Assembly: GCA_963971575.1 (NCBI GenBank)
Contig: OZ020622.1
Span: 29,542,301 to 29,606,300, forward strand
Reading direction: 5' to 3'
Length of the DNA: 64,000 nucleotides
Origin: Liopterus haemorrhoidalis
Lineage: Eukaryota; Arthropoda; Insecta; Coleoptera; Dytiscidae
This document shows positions 46,001 to 55,857 of the stretch, piece after piece (within the stretch, counting starts at the first letter, position 1; every line of letters begins with the position of its first letter). The notes beneath the pieces were generated by a model. The model was not told the origin of the DNA. It searched no databases and saw nothing but the letters and a program-made list of their open reading frames with translations. The position numbers and the translations under genes were made by a program.

Positions 46001-46754
46001 TGGCAGCATTCAGCATCAAGTCTGTAGCAGATCGACAAGTGCGAAGTAGGCGGTAAGGGAAACAGCATAGATCTGATCCCGTATCCACAAGGAAACGGTG
46101 TTTGCTGGTCTGGTCGGTCATAAAAAGGCGGCTTCCTGATTTAGTGCAGCCCGCTGCCGCTAATACGGACTGCTGCTCCTGTTTCCCTGGTAGCTACAGG
46201 GTGGTTTGCACCTTTTCGCCATCTTACCATATTTGGCATGGTATCAGCATATACCTGGCTGAATACCACTATGTTGGTCGTTTTTGCTGCCTTGGCTGCT
46301 TTGAGAGCGACTTCGGTTCCGGTTAGGCCGTTGCTCCAATTTTTGCGATAGAGCTGCGACCAGCTTAGTAAGCAGCTCGATCTGTCCGCTCATCTTGCCG
46401 ATGTCGTTAAATGAAGACGTGCTTGTGGTATGAACAGCGGCTGAAATGGGGCTGTACGCTACTTCCAAAATGAATCGGTCAGTTCCGCTACTTTGTCGAG
46501 GGCGAGTTCGGACTGTGCAGCTAGGATGGCTTGGACTTGTGTAGGAAGGCGCCGTAACCAGAGCCGACGGAGAAAACCATAAACTGCGCTTCAGCTTGCG
46601 TAAACCAAACTGCGGGTTTATCTGCCCAGAATGGGGGTAGACGCACTGCTACCCGGTACACTGCTGGCTGGTTGCGTGCTAGCTGTTGCTGAAGCCTTTC
46701 ATGCTCTTCTCGCAGAGCGTTTAGTTCTGATTGAATTTCTGCTTCGGACGGCAT
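43080..46754 (-). pseudogene. Gypsy-2 gag and pol, disrupted
   Basis: Minus strand from ATG 46754. Gag contains VRLPPFWADKPAVWFTQAEA, a block I associate with CsRn1-lineage Gag. Pol follows: protease (FLVDTGSDLCCFP, about 46090), RT (GQTFQRFMDEV, YIDDILISS, about 45210), RNase H (RIYTDHKPITFAF, about 44570), the integrase zinc part (CLSCQRSKVTRH) and core start (VHVDLVGPLPPSSGFRYL, about 44010-43950), then the C-terminal part (43769-43080). Defects: frameshifts near 46500, 46190 and 45000, a stop near 44728, and loss of part of the integrase core at about 43770-43800, where an AATAAGAAA-rich tract replaces it. Confidence 0.88.
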
Positions 46755-46778
46755 TGTTAATAAAAATTCACTTACTGT

Positions 46779-46796
46779 GAACGTCGGTGGTCACCA
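46779..46796 (-). promoter_or_regulatory. Gypsy-2 primer binding site
   Basis: The minus strand reads TGGTGACCACCGACGTTC between gag and the interrupted 5' LTR. CsRn1-group elements are known for priming by tRNA-Trp (TGGTGACC...). This fits with a few mismatches, from memory of the family. Confidence 0.6.
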
Positions 46797-46800
46797 GTAT

Positions 46801-47923
46801 GGTAAGTAATATATATTTATTGTATTAAATGTTGTACATTTTTACAAAGGTCCATAATGTATTACACAAATTACAAATTGAATCATGTGCATTACAATAA
46901 TATAAAAATATAATTTTAAGAAATCTAATCAGAAAATAAACAGAGACACTTCAAGTTGATAGAACGTAATCTGAACGTAAAGCCTGATCACAGAACCTCA
47001 TTTAAGTCACCAAAATCATTTCGTAGGTATTCCTCAGTAGAGTAGAAAGCCTTGGCAATTAGATATTGTTTAGTTACTTTTTTGAATCTTACGGAGTTAA
47101 GGCTCTTGGTGGCGGATGGTAGAACATTATAGAATTTAATTGCATGATAATTTGCGCTATACCTTGATTTCCTGAGTCTGGTAAATTCAGGACGAATATC
47201 ATTCTTGTTTCTCGTGTCGTGTACGTGGAGAGAACTTTGGACAGAGTACGTAGAGAGGTTGTTATGTACATACAGGAGGCAATGATGGATGTATAGGGAC
47301 GGCAAGGTTAAAATGCCCAATTCTACAAAATTTTCTTTGCAGCTGGATCGGTATTGTATATTGCTCATGATCCTTATTGCTCTGCGTTGCAAAGCAAATA
47401 GCCTTTTTGTTTGGGTGGAATGACCCCAAATCAATAAGGCGTACGATAGATGTGACTGGATAGAGGCAAAGTAATATGTTTTTAAGACTGACTTAGACGC
47501 GCACCATTTTAAGTTGCTTAAGCAAAAAACAGATGTACAAAGTTTATTGGCTACTTTGTTTACATGTTGGTCCCATGATAACTTGCTGTCGATTTCCAAT
47601 CCTAAAAAGGTTACCGTACCTGAATTATTGGCCTGTTGTAGGTTTCTTGTTGAGAATATCATATGCTGAGATTTACTGATATTCAATGTTAGCTCATTAG
47701 CCAAAAACCAGCTGTTTAAATAAGTCAAAGATAAATCTTTTTGGTCCAAAAGTGACAGTAGTGAACTATTGCTCAGGAGGGCCGTAGTGTCGTCGGCAAA
47801 GAGGATGGTGTTTGATTTAATATTTACATGAGGCAAATCATTGATATAAATCAGGAATAAAATGGGACCCAGAACAGATCCTTGGGGAACTCCATGATTT
47901 ATGTCAGATAATTTTGATCTTTT
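46801..47923 (-). mobile_element. LINE-2 (CR1/Jockey group), 5'-truncated, in Gypsy-2 5' LTR
   Basis: GTAT flanks it at 46797-46800 and 47924-47927. The minus strand starts within RT (GVPQGS-type block, about 47900-47870) and runs through the C-terminus into a 3' UTR with an AATAAA-like signal near the 3' end (about 46820). 5' truncation is typical of LINEs. The protein is a relative of LINE-A. Confidence 0.82.
46988..47923 (-). pseudogene. LINE-2 RT C-terminal half (5'-truncated)
   Basis: Open from the 5' truncation through 47836 to 46988, with no internal stop seen. Blocks: TILFADDTTALLS (catalytic Asp pair), NELTLNISKSQHMIF, FLGLEIDSKLSWDQHV, SIQSHLSYALLIWGH, KRLFALQRRAIRIMS and HDTRNKNDIRPEFTRL. 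It lacks the endonuclease and upstream RT motifs. It is better preserved than LINE-A, consistent with later insertion. Confidence 0.9.
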
Positions 47924-48156
47924 GTATTAGCGAACAGATAATAATAACACCTTTACTTCCATATTTTATTGTATATTTTGTATATTAAATTATTGTACAC
48001 ACTGTTTGTTACATATCTGTCAAAATATTATTAATTATTGTTCAATTGTTTTTGTCACTCCGATTACGGGCGAGGGCGACTATGTTCATCCGCCACAAGT
48101 AATTATAAATAAGTAGAAATAATAAGAAAAGTAACTACAGATTTATTGCTTCTTAA

Positions 48157-50098
48157 TTAATGAGATGGGTGTGCCTGGTGTTCTTTTGCAAGGTTCGCTA
48201 TATTAGGTTCAAAATTGGTCAATTTTAATCTTAAATCCCCTCGAAACTCCACATTTAATTTATTTCTGTACTTAGTTAAAGTTGAATTTACGTGACTGAA
48301 ACCGGCTTCAACCATATAGGAACTTGAAAATGCTAGCATAAATGGCTGAGCTATTTCGTAAAGTTTAACATATTTTTGCATTATATTTATATTTGTCCAA
48401 AATTTGCTTATTGTTAAATTTTTAAGAAGCATCTTTGCTTCAAGATCCGATAATAATTTAGCAAGCTCATCTTGCAGGTTGATGTCCACGTTTACAATTT
48501 GAGCAGAAAATGGCGCAATAATCCAATCAGGGATGTCAATGTTTTCCAAATCAACAAAGCGCAGTTTAAAATCGTCGCTCAATTTTTGAAGATGACTTGT
48601 ATATATTAAAAGTCTTTTTCTATTATTTCTAATTGTCGCAAATTTGAAAAATACTGATAATCCTTACGTAGCAATGAAGATCTAAATAAATTTAATTTTA
48701 CTTGGAAGCCTAACAGTATTGTTCGAGCTTGGATAATTGTTACATCTTTTCCTTGCAGCTTTGTTTGGACATCATTAAATTTTCGAAATAAGTCCGCTAA
48801 ATAAAAAATATGGTTCTTATTGTTTTGGAGTTCATCACTCAGAACAGGGTTTATTTCGCTGAGAAATTCTGTCGTGGAGTCAAATAACTCAACGAGCCTT
48901 TGCAAGCATACACCTCTAGACAACCATCTAACTTCGGTGTGCAGAAGTAATTGGTTAAATAACTCGTCGTTTTCCTCATAAAGTTTGGAAAATAATCTTG
49001 ATTTAAGAGGTTGGGCTTTTATTTGATTGATACACTTAATACAAAATTGTAAAGCTTTATGTAACTCTGGACTCAGATATTTTGCTTCTAAGTTGTTTCT
49101 ATGCAACACACAATGAATAGTACGTATACCGGGCACTTTTTCTTTGAGAAATGTAGCAAAACCTCGGTAACGCCCTACCATAGCAGGTGCCCCATCTGTG
49201 GCTACCGCTATTATATTTTCAAGCGGAATATCATATTTATTTAAATATTCTTGTAAACATCTAAAAATTGTCTCTCCTTTTCCACCAGTTTCGAGATATT
49301 TAGCAAATAAAAATTCATTAATGACTTGTCCTTTAATTTTACTGAAATATCTAACGTACACCATAAGAATAGCAGAAACGCCAAAAACAGATTCATCAAG
49401 TTGAATAGAGAATTTTTTAGCTCTGAAAATACCGTATTTTCTATTTCTTCAGCCATTTCGTCGATACGCCGTTTTGCAGAATTTGTACTTAACATCCTCA
49501 ATGACGTCTTTAATTGCAGGTATAACAATTTCTTCAGCGATTGTGTGTGGTTTCCCCCTCTTTGCTATATTAAGCGAAATCTTGTACGAAGCTATTAATC
49601 CTCCTTCAGTTTCAACTTTAGTAGACTGCTTCATAAAACTTTTTATAGTAAAGCTGCATTCACACCTCTGTAAATCAACACGTTGTACGCTATGGATAAT
49701 TTTTAAACGAGGTCATTTGGTATGATCGGACATGCTCGTGCTTTGTCGTTGCTATACTACTGTTGAGCGACATAGTACGAGCTTGTCCGATCATACCAAT
49801 TGCACTCGTTTAAAAACTATCCATAACGCATAGAGTGTAAATTTACTGAGCTCTGAATGCAGCTTTAGTCGACATGTGAATTTTACTTTAGGTTTTTTGA
49901 AAAATTCAAGTTCTTTATTTTTTTTTTATCTGAGTGAACCCTATCAAGATGATCTTTCATTTTTGACGGTTTCATGTAGTCATTTCCAAAAGTTTTTTCG
50001 CATAGAAGACACATAGGAATCGTTTCATTTGTCGGTGAACAAATAAATCCAAATTTCAAATAATCCAATGAATAGAAACTGAAGCTGCCATTTTTCAA
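48157..50098 (-). pseudogene. hAT-H transposase (BED finger, ZBED5/FAM200-like), broken
   Basis: The minus strand starts at ATG 50098. A BED-type zinc finger (FGFICSPTNETIPMCLLC ... HLDRVH, 50060-49930) is followed by a palindromic MITE (49650-49866). The catalytic region follows in shifted frames: YKISLNIAKRGKPHTIAEE (about 49590-49530), RRIDEMAEEIENTVF (about 49470-49430), ATDGAPAMVGRYRG (about 49215-49170), LLHTEVRWLSRG (about 48950-48910), and a C-terminal hAT dimerisation-like block with SSSYMVEAGFSHVNS (about 48320-48270). Frameshifts near 49490, 49415 and 48605 and the MITE inactivate it. Confidence 0.88.
49650..49866. mobile_element. 217-bp palindromic MITE
   Basis: AAAGCTGCATTCA... 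and its complement at the other end. The arms match over almost their whole length, including GGTATGATCGGACA and TTTTTAAACGAG, leaving only a short loop around 49745-49765. AGT is present on both sides (49647-49649 and 49867-49869). It lies between the BED finger and catalytic parts of the hAT-H gene. Foldback-type ends with a 3-bp duplication do not settle the superfamily. Confidence 0.8.
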
Positions 50099-50929
50099 TT
50101 AGGGTTCTATAATTATAAATTTAAATTATTAAATTATTATTAAAACTTAAAATCAAAATTTCCTGTACAGGTGTGCTATAATTTTGTCGCGGAAGCTTTT
50201 CCGTGAACTAACATTATTGCTGTTTACTACTAACTAGAAATTTAATTAAACTTATTTCATACAAAATTGTTATTCTTAAGAACAGTTAAAGACACACATC
50301 ATATTAAAATAATAATATTTTCAATAAATGTTGTGATTTTCGTAAAAAAATACAAAGTGTGCTATAGTTTTGTAGCGGGCTGTACTAATCCATATTATTA
50401 ATGCTTACCTTCTTTTTTACATGTATTGATAATTAAAATTTGTATCTAAACTAAACGAATGGTTTTATCGAAACAATAAATAATTATCCAAAACTATTAA
50501 AATATATATTTTAATAATGACACTGCAAATATTCAACACTGTTCACAGTTTGCAAAGATAGCTGAAACTGCGTATGATATTTGCGTTTGTAACGTCAACG
50601 CTCGTCACACGTGACATTTGGACAAGCGCACATATGCATATGACCTATAAACCAGAAGTGCAGAGTTCGTGCCACTGAGCGCTGGTACGTAAATACTTGT
50701 TTCACCCGAATAAATATACGTTTATTAATTTATGTTCTATAAAGAAACTGATATTAAGTCAGTTATAAAACCATTCACAAATTTTACATACTCAATTAGG
50801 TATGTGTGATTTGCGTATTAAGAACTGTTTTTTCTTCGACCCCCAATCGACCCTTCCGATTCGGATCGACCCCCATTCGACCCCCTGGCTCAGATGGATC
50901 CCCGCTTTTGTTAAATAGACCCCTGGGGG
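50099..50929. other. hAT-H 5' noncoding region
   Basis: AT-rich region upstream of the BED finger exon. Two TGTGCTATA(A/G)TTTTGT-type motifs (about 50172 and 50357) suggest a short internal duplication. Several GACCCC motifs lie close to the terminus. No coding sequence was seen. Confidence 0.4.
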
Positions 50930-50965
50930 TCTATATAGACCAATTTGGCGACCTCTGGTTTAGAG

Positions 50966-51265
50966 TAATGCAAAAATTTATACCGTCATTGTCAGAAAAA
51001 GGAATTAAATCTTTATCAGTGATGATTTTTTTCCTACAGTTCGTGAAAACATTGTCTAGACAATTTTGGCCTCTAGTTAAAAAAGTTACGGTTTTTTTAA
51101 ATTTATAACTGTTAAAGAAGTAACAGAGTGTGACCGTATCACCGTCCGAATGATGATTAAATTTGATATTAAAATCACCACCAATAATAATGATACTAGC
51201 TGGGTCCGTTAAATTAAATGCTTTATCTATAGTTTCCATAAAAATTTCTAAATCTCCATTCGGGA

Positions 51266-51268
<3 letters not shown>
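50966..51268 (-). pseudogene. LINE-A endonuclease (EEP) fragment
   Basis: The minus strand encodes GDLEIFMETIDKAF, then IIIIGGDFNIKFNHHSDGD, the catalytic GDFN block of LINE endonucleases, then QNCLDNVFTN and FSDNDGINFCITL (an SDH-type motif changed to SDN). The N-terminal part is lost at an (AT)n tract. At 50966 it continues in frame into 42616 once hAT-H is removed. Confidence 0.82.

Positions 51269-51301
<33 letters not shown>
51269..51301. repeat. (AT)n microsatellite
   Basis: About 16 uninterrupted AT dinucleotides at the broken 5' edge of the LINE-A endonuclease, beside the mariner fragment. Confidence 0.95.
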
Positions 51302-51304
<3 letters not shown>

Positions 51305-51312
51305 TACGATTA

Positions 51313-51882
51313 TAATGGGTGTTTTTTTTAGAGGTATAGAACTTTAAATTGCAATAAAACAACGATGGATTATTCGATTGACATGCATTTTTTTTTTTAT
51401 TCGAAAGATAATCTTGTGGCATTACATTTTAAATATGATTTCTGGCATATGACCGCCACGGCTGGCTCGGATGTAGTCCAATCTGGACGTCCAATTTTCG
51501 ATGACTTTTTCCAACATTTGTGGCCGTATATCGGCAATAACACGGCGAATGTTGTCTTCCAAATGGTCAAGCGTTTGTGGCTTATCCGCATAGACCAATG
51601 ACTTTACATAGCCCCACAGAAAGTAGTCTAGCGGTGTTAAATCACAAGATCTTGGAGGCCAATTCACAGGTCCAAAACGTGAAATTAGGCGGTCACCAAA
51701 CGTGTCTTTCAATAAATCGATTGTGGCACGAGCTGTGTGACATGTTGCGCCGTCTTGTTGGTATGATTTAATGTAATGCCACAAGATTATCTTTCGAATA
51801 AAAAAAATTCATGTCAATCGAATAATCCATCGTTGTTTTATTGCAATTTAAAGTTCTATACCTCTAAAAAAAACACCCGTTA
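51313..51882 (-). mobile_element. Mariner/Tc1-like element, internally deleted, long TIRs
   Basis: 570 bp, flanked by TA (51311-51312 and 51883-51884). Ends TAATGGGTG and CACCCGTTA. The terminal inverted repeats are about 113 bp (51313-51427 and 51770-51882), nearly perfect apart from poly-T length and a few bases. The interior holds only the C-terminal half of a transposase. The inverted repeats include transposase-coding sequence at the right side, suggesting a foldback rearrangement of an originally short-TIR element. Confidence 0.88.
51422..51784 (-). pseudogene. Mariner-like transposase C-terminal fragment
   Basis: 120 residues with QQDGATCHTARATIDLL (the second catalytic Asp region) and WPPRSCDLTPLDYFLWGYVK (the third acidic residue region), typical of the Tc1/mariner DDE/D fold. 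The helix-turn-helix and first catalytic Asp are missing. The frame reaches into both inverted repeats. Confidence 0.9.
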
Positions 51883-52136
51883 TAATGGTGTTCATATTAA
51901 ATGTATTCTATATAATTAAAATGAAGAGAAAAAGGAAATAATATTGATAATAATTATGCTACTCTATATTCTCCCTATTTTTTTTTTCGGTATTATTTAA
52001 TGTATACGTATATAATTAGATTTATATTGTATTTTCAACTATGTTCGGTAAACAATCTATGCCCTGTTTTTGTTTTTTTTTTTTCTCAATTATGTTCAAA
52101 GAAAAGCTGCCAGCTGACAACCGTTTAAGATATAAT

Positions 52137-53707
52137 ATGAAATATAAAATAGCGCATTGTAATGTGCGCTCATTGGCTAGTCACTTTAGTGACTTTAAGG
52201 ATAAATGTTCAGGTGAGAGTTATGATATTTTAGGAATTAGCGAATCTTGGATTTACAGCAGCAATGAGGTAACACCGTACTCTATGCCAGAATACACTTT
52301 TATAAACTGTCCGCGTGTTGATAAGAGTGGCGGTGGAGTTGGATTTTATATTCATAGGAACATAAATTTCAAAATATTAACTGAAACTAATATATCAATT
52401 AATAGCATTGAACAGCTATGGATTACGTTTAAATTATTAAACAAAAAAATTTGTTGCGGGGTAGTTTATAGACCTCCTAAAGGAAATTTTAGCGATTTTT
52501 TGTGCTCTTTCGAGAATGCAGTAATTTCTTGTCTTCCTGCGTGTGACTCTTTAATATGTTTGGGCGATTTTAATATAAATTTGTTTGATCAGGATGATTC
52601 CAAGGTTCTTCGGTTTTTGGATATGTTAAAGTGTTATGATCTGACACAGGTAATCAATGAGGCTACACGCATCACACCTACCTCTGAATCCCTAGTAGAT
52701 TTTATAATTACCTCTGATATTTCTATTTGTGACGCGGTAGGAACTATCAATATGCATCATATTTCCGATCACAGGCTTACATTTTGCGAGCTGTCATTGA
52801 ATAAACCTGCTAAAAAAGCATCAATATTGGAGTTTCGTTCATTTAGCAACTTTAACTATGTGGAATTTAAACAATATATGTTAGGTATTAATTGGCAAGA
52901 ATTATATTGCCTGAAAAATATAAATGAAAAAATATCATTTTTCAACAAAGTTTTAATTACCGCGTACGATAAATTTTGTCCAATTAAATATGTCAATTCT
53001 AGAAAGATGCGCAAACCTTGGATAACTGACAATATAAAATTATTAATTAACCTTCGTAATAATGCTTTTCGGAGATTCAGAAAAACACGCTCACCGTCAC
53101 ATTGGGACTACTATAAAGTACTAAGAAATTTTACGACTGATGCAATTAAGAAAGAGAAAAAAGCTTACATTCAGTACAAATTAAAAAATGAACCCCCTAA
53201 AAATCACTGGCGCGTACTAAGACAATGTGGTATCTACAACAGGCCGAAAAATGATATTCCCACTGAACTTTTCGATGCATCCTCCATAAATACATATTTC
53301 ACTAATGCAGTTCCTAATTCTGACCCCAACCCAAATACTGTTGAGTTCTACAAAACACATAAATTTAATAGCAACATTTCCTTCAATTTTTCTACCGTCA
53401 ATGAAGACCAAGTGGAATTAATAATTGGTTCCTTTAATTCAATGAGTACTGGGATAGATGGCATTAATCTTAAACTCATTCAACTTGCAATACCAATGAT
53501 TTTGCCTCAACTTACTTATATTATAAATTATTGTTTGAATAATGGAGTTTTTCCAGAACTATGGAAGCATGCAATTGTTACCCCTTTAGCCAAAATAAAA
53601 AATCCAGTATCTGTATCTGATTTGCGTCCCATAAGTATTTTGAACTTCTTAAGTAAGATCTTAGAAAAAATTGTTTACAAGCAAATCTGTCACTATTTAT
53701 TTTCTAA
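52137..53707 (+). pseudogene. LINE-B ORF2 N-terminal part: endonuclease and start of RT
   Basis: ATG 52137 was chosen because the conserved endonuclease start (KYKIAHCNVRSLASH) begins there; the frame is open from 52041 through a poly-T-coded Phe run. EEP endonuclease motifs are HCNVRSL, ISESWI, GGVGFYI, VYRPPKGN, CLGDFNINLF and ISDHRL. A linker then leads to the first RT motifs (WKHAIVTPLAKI, DLRPISILNFLSKILEKIV). It is uninterrupted until LINE-C inserts. The natural frame goes on at 59876. Confidence 0.9.
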
Positions 53708-53715
53708 ATATGAAC

Positions 53716-53749
53716 ATTATGAACTTCCCCCGCAGGGGAAGTTCATAAT
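53716..53749. repeat. LINE-C 5' terminal hairpin
   Basis: ATTATGAACTTCCCC, loop CGCA, then the exact complement. It lies 8 bp from the 5' end. Copy 0 begins inside it and copy 1 lacks it, so 5' ends differ among copies. Confidence 0.85.
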
Positions 53750-53899
53750 GGCCATAACACCTGGCCATTTGTCGAGCTTTCGGGCCTGATGATCCCGCGT
53801 ACCCTCAATCACGCAAGGGAAGTTCATAATGGTCGCATCACCTGACCATAAAGAGCTTTTGGGCCTGATGATCCCACGTACCCTGAATCACATATCATT
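53738..53899 (+). promoter_or_regulatory. Two 81-bp 5' monomers of LINE-C (probable promoter units)
   Basis: GAAGTTCATAATGG starts at 53738 and 53819. Each unit continues through CACCTG(G/A)CCAT, GAGCTTT and CCTGATGATCCC(G/A)CGTACCCT. Monomeric 5' repeats drive transcription in several LINE families; that role here is inferred. The same pair is in copy 0 (about 1840-2000) and copy 1 (6185-6340). Confidence 0.65.
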
Positions 53900-54429
53900 T
53901 GGGAGGAGACAGTTCAGAGAAGCCGATTGTGGGAATAGGCTTATCTGTTGTCTCTTTGATCTCCCACTTAAATTCCTACCCACGTGTTTGCCGTGCGTGG
54001 AGACCCGTAACGCCGGAGAAGAGGGTCCTGGTCGGTTGAGGGAGACTGCTGCCCGCGGACAGTACGATCCCAACACGCCTTCTTTGGCCTCGGATTCGGT
54101 AAAACGGGAGGCTGAGTCTGGTCAGCTCAGTCAATCGGCTGGTGTCACGGTTCATGAATAGAGTGGCTCCACTACTGGATCGTGGATGCCGGGGTAATGC
54201 CGTGCCACTAGACAAGTCTTCGGGGGTCTGTGGGAGCGGATGCAGCTCGCCCGGTTCCAGAGTTGGCTACTACTGGTTCTCGAGCGGGTCGAGCAGCCCG
54301 TGACTACTTCCCCCGATGCTATATCATCCTGACATGCCTGGCGCAATGAGCCGGTTTGCGGCCAACGTCCCCTGTGTGGGGCTCCCTGGTGGGTGGGCAT
54401 GGCAGGGTGATGAAACTTAGTATACGGGT

Positions 54430-55857
54430 ATGGCGACTACCCGGAGGGATCAATTTTCTTTAAATTCCGCCAAGGTTGAGAGTAAACTCCGTAAAAAATC
54501 AAACAAGAGACCTCGTCGTGATGCTCAGTCATCCGATGAGGGATGTGTAAGGCCTTCTCCCAAGAAGGTAGACAGCAGATCAGTTGAGTTTTGTGCGCCA
54601 GTGCCTCGTTTTCTTGTCGTGAAGGTGCAAGAAGAGGGAAAATCTTTTAAAGAGATGTCCCCCTTCTTTGTTGCCCGAACGCTGGGAAAAACGTGTCCAA
54701 CTGGTATTAGGTCGGTAAGAAAACTGTCGGATGGAACATTATTAATTGAGGCAGAAAATGAGGCATCTTCAACGCTTCAGAAATGCGAAGGATTTGGCGA
54801 GTATCGTATCTCGGTACAGCCACATAAGGCACTGAATACTTCTCGAGGCGTCGTTACAGACCGTGACCTTGCGTATGTTACGGAGGAAGAGTTTGTGCAG
54901 GAAATGGCATCGCAAGGTGTCATTGAATGTAGAAAACTTAACCCCCGAAACGGTAAGCCTTCTATTTCTATGGTGGTATCTTTCGCTGGTACTAGGTGTC
55001 CAGCATCGGTTAAGGTGGGGTACAACGTTTGTAACGTTCGCCCCTACTATCCCAACCCGATGCGATGCTACAAGTGCCAGCGTTATGGTCACACCTCTAG
55101 TCGTTGTGGCAAACAGTCCATCTGTGCCAACTGCGGGCAGGATCAACATGAAGTTGAAAACTGTCCAAACGCGGCACACTGCGTGAACTGTAAAGGTGCG
55201 CATGCATCGACTTCACGCCACTGCCCAACGTACTTAGAAGAGAAGGCTATTCAGGTCATCAAGACGAAAGATAGAATACCGTATTTCGACGCCAAGAAGA
55301 AGTATAAAGAGACTGCGCCGGTCACTTTTGCGAAATCCTTCGCACAAGTAGCTGCAAAGAAGACAGCCAGTGTCCAGACTCAGACGGAGTCAGTGCTTCG
55401 TCCGACAGTAAAAACGTCAGTGACAGCTGCGTCACAAAAGTCCGACACGGAAAAGGTGGCGGAATCGGTCCAAGAGACCAGTGTTCAGACCCCACAACCA
55501 GGGGGATCGGGTCTGAATAAATCCCCCTCCCATATAGGAGAACGCACTCAACCTCAGTTCTCCCCACCACCTAAGGAGAAGACCCCACAGTCTTCTCCAA
55601 AAACGAGAAGCGACCAGAGAATGGTCGCTTCTACAAAGCCTTCATCAGTCGCTCCTGAAAAGGAGACTGATAAGGGACCCGTTGGTTCTCACTGGATACC
55701 AGTGAGAACAAAACAATCAAAAAAGGAGTCCAGTGTGTCCACCAAGGCACCTGGACAAACAAGTGAAACCGTGGCCGAGAAAATGGCTGTTGACCCGCAA
55801 CCTAAGGGTAAACCAAAGATCATTAGGTTGCGGGGTAACTCCCCTAAACAAAAATGA
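54430..55857 (+). CDS. LINE-C ORF1 (Gag-like RNA-binding protein), intact
   Basis: 475 aa. The N-terminus is basic (RKKSNKRPRRDAQSSDEG, residues about 20-40), a likely nucleic-acid-binding or nuclear-targeting patch. The central region is conserved in copies 0 and 1. Three zinc knuckles follow at residues about 213-267: CYKCQRYGHTSSRC, CANCGQDQHEVENC and CVNCKGAHASTSRHC. The last 170 residues are rich in Ser, Thr, Pro and Lys. I-clade ORF1 proteins coat element RNA and help target it for reverse transcription. The ATG follows the start context shared by all copies (GGTATGGCG). The stop overlaps the ORF2 start. Confidence 0.95.
   Translation: MATTRRDQFSLNSAKVESKLRKKSNKRPRRDAQSSDEGCVRPSPKKVDSRSVEFCAPVPRFLVVKVQEEGKSFKEMSPFFVARTLGKTCPTGIRSVRKLSDGTLLIEAENEASSTLQKCEGFGEYRISVQPHKALNTSRGVVTDRDLAYVTEEEFVQEMASQGVIECRKLNPRNGKPSISMVVSFAGTRCPASVKVGYNVCNVRPYYPNPMRCYKCQRYGHTSSRCGKQSICANCGQDQHEVENCPNAAHCVNCKGAHASTSRHCPTYLEEKAIQVIKTKDRIPYFDAKKKYKETAPVTFAKSFAQVAAKKTASVQTQTESVLRPTVKTSVTAASQKSDTEKVAESVQETSVQTPQPGGSGLNKSPSHIGERTQPQFSPPPKEKTPQSSPKTRSDQRMVASTKPSSVAPEKETDKGPVGSHWIPVRTKQSKKESSVSTKAPGQTSETVAEKMAVDPQPKGKPKIIRLRGNSPKQK

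Larger units (their letters stand above)
42876..48097 (-). mobile_element. CsRn1-like Ty3/Gypsy retrotransposon (Gypsy-2) inside hAT-H
   Basis: LTRs at 42876-43054 and 47928-48097 (179 and about 170 bp) share TTAGCGAACAGATAATAATA at one end and CCGCCACA at the other. They differ by an 8-bp indel and several substitutions, so the copy is older than Gypsy-1. A 4-5 bp duplication (A)AGTA flanks it (42871-42875 and 48097-48101). A PPT-like purine tract is at 43055-43075. The primer site is at 46779-46796. LINE-2 interrupts the 5' LTR next to the primer site, with GTAT on both sides. Confidence 0.85.
42625..50957 (-). mobile_element. hAT-H transposon with nested Gypsy-2, LINE-2 and MITE
   Basis: Ends are CAGGGGTCGCCAAACT (42625) and the complement of CAGAGGTCGCCAAATT (50957), with a perfect 8-bp target duplication GTTTAGAG at 42617-42624 and 50958-50965, diagnostic of hAT. 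The transposase is on the minus strand (48157-50098). Without its insertions it is about 2.9 kb. It splits LINE-A between the endonuclease and RT parts, and the LINE frame reads through when it and one GTTTAGAG are removed. Subterminal regions are rich in GACCCC motifs (42650-42690 and 50830-50935). Confidence 0.95.
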
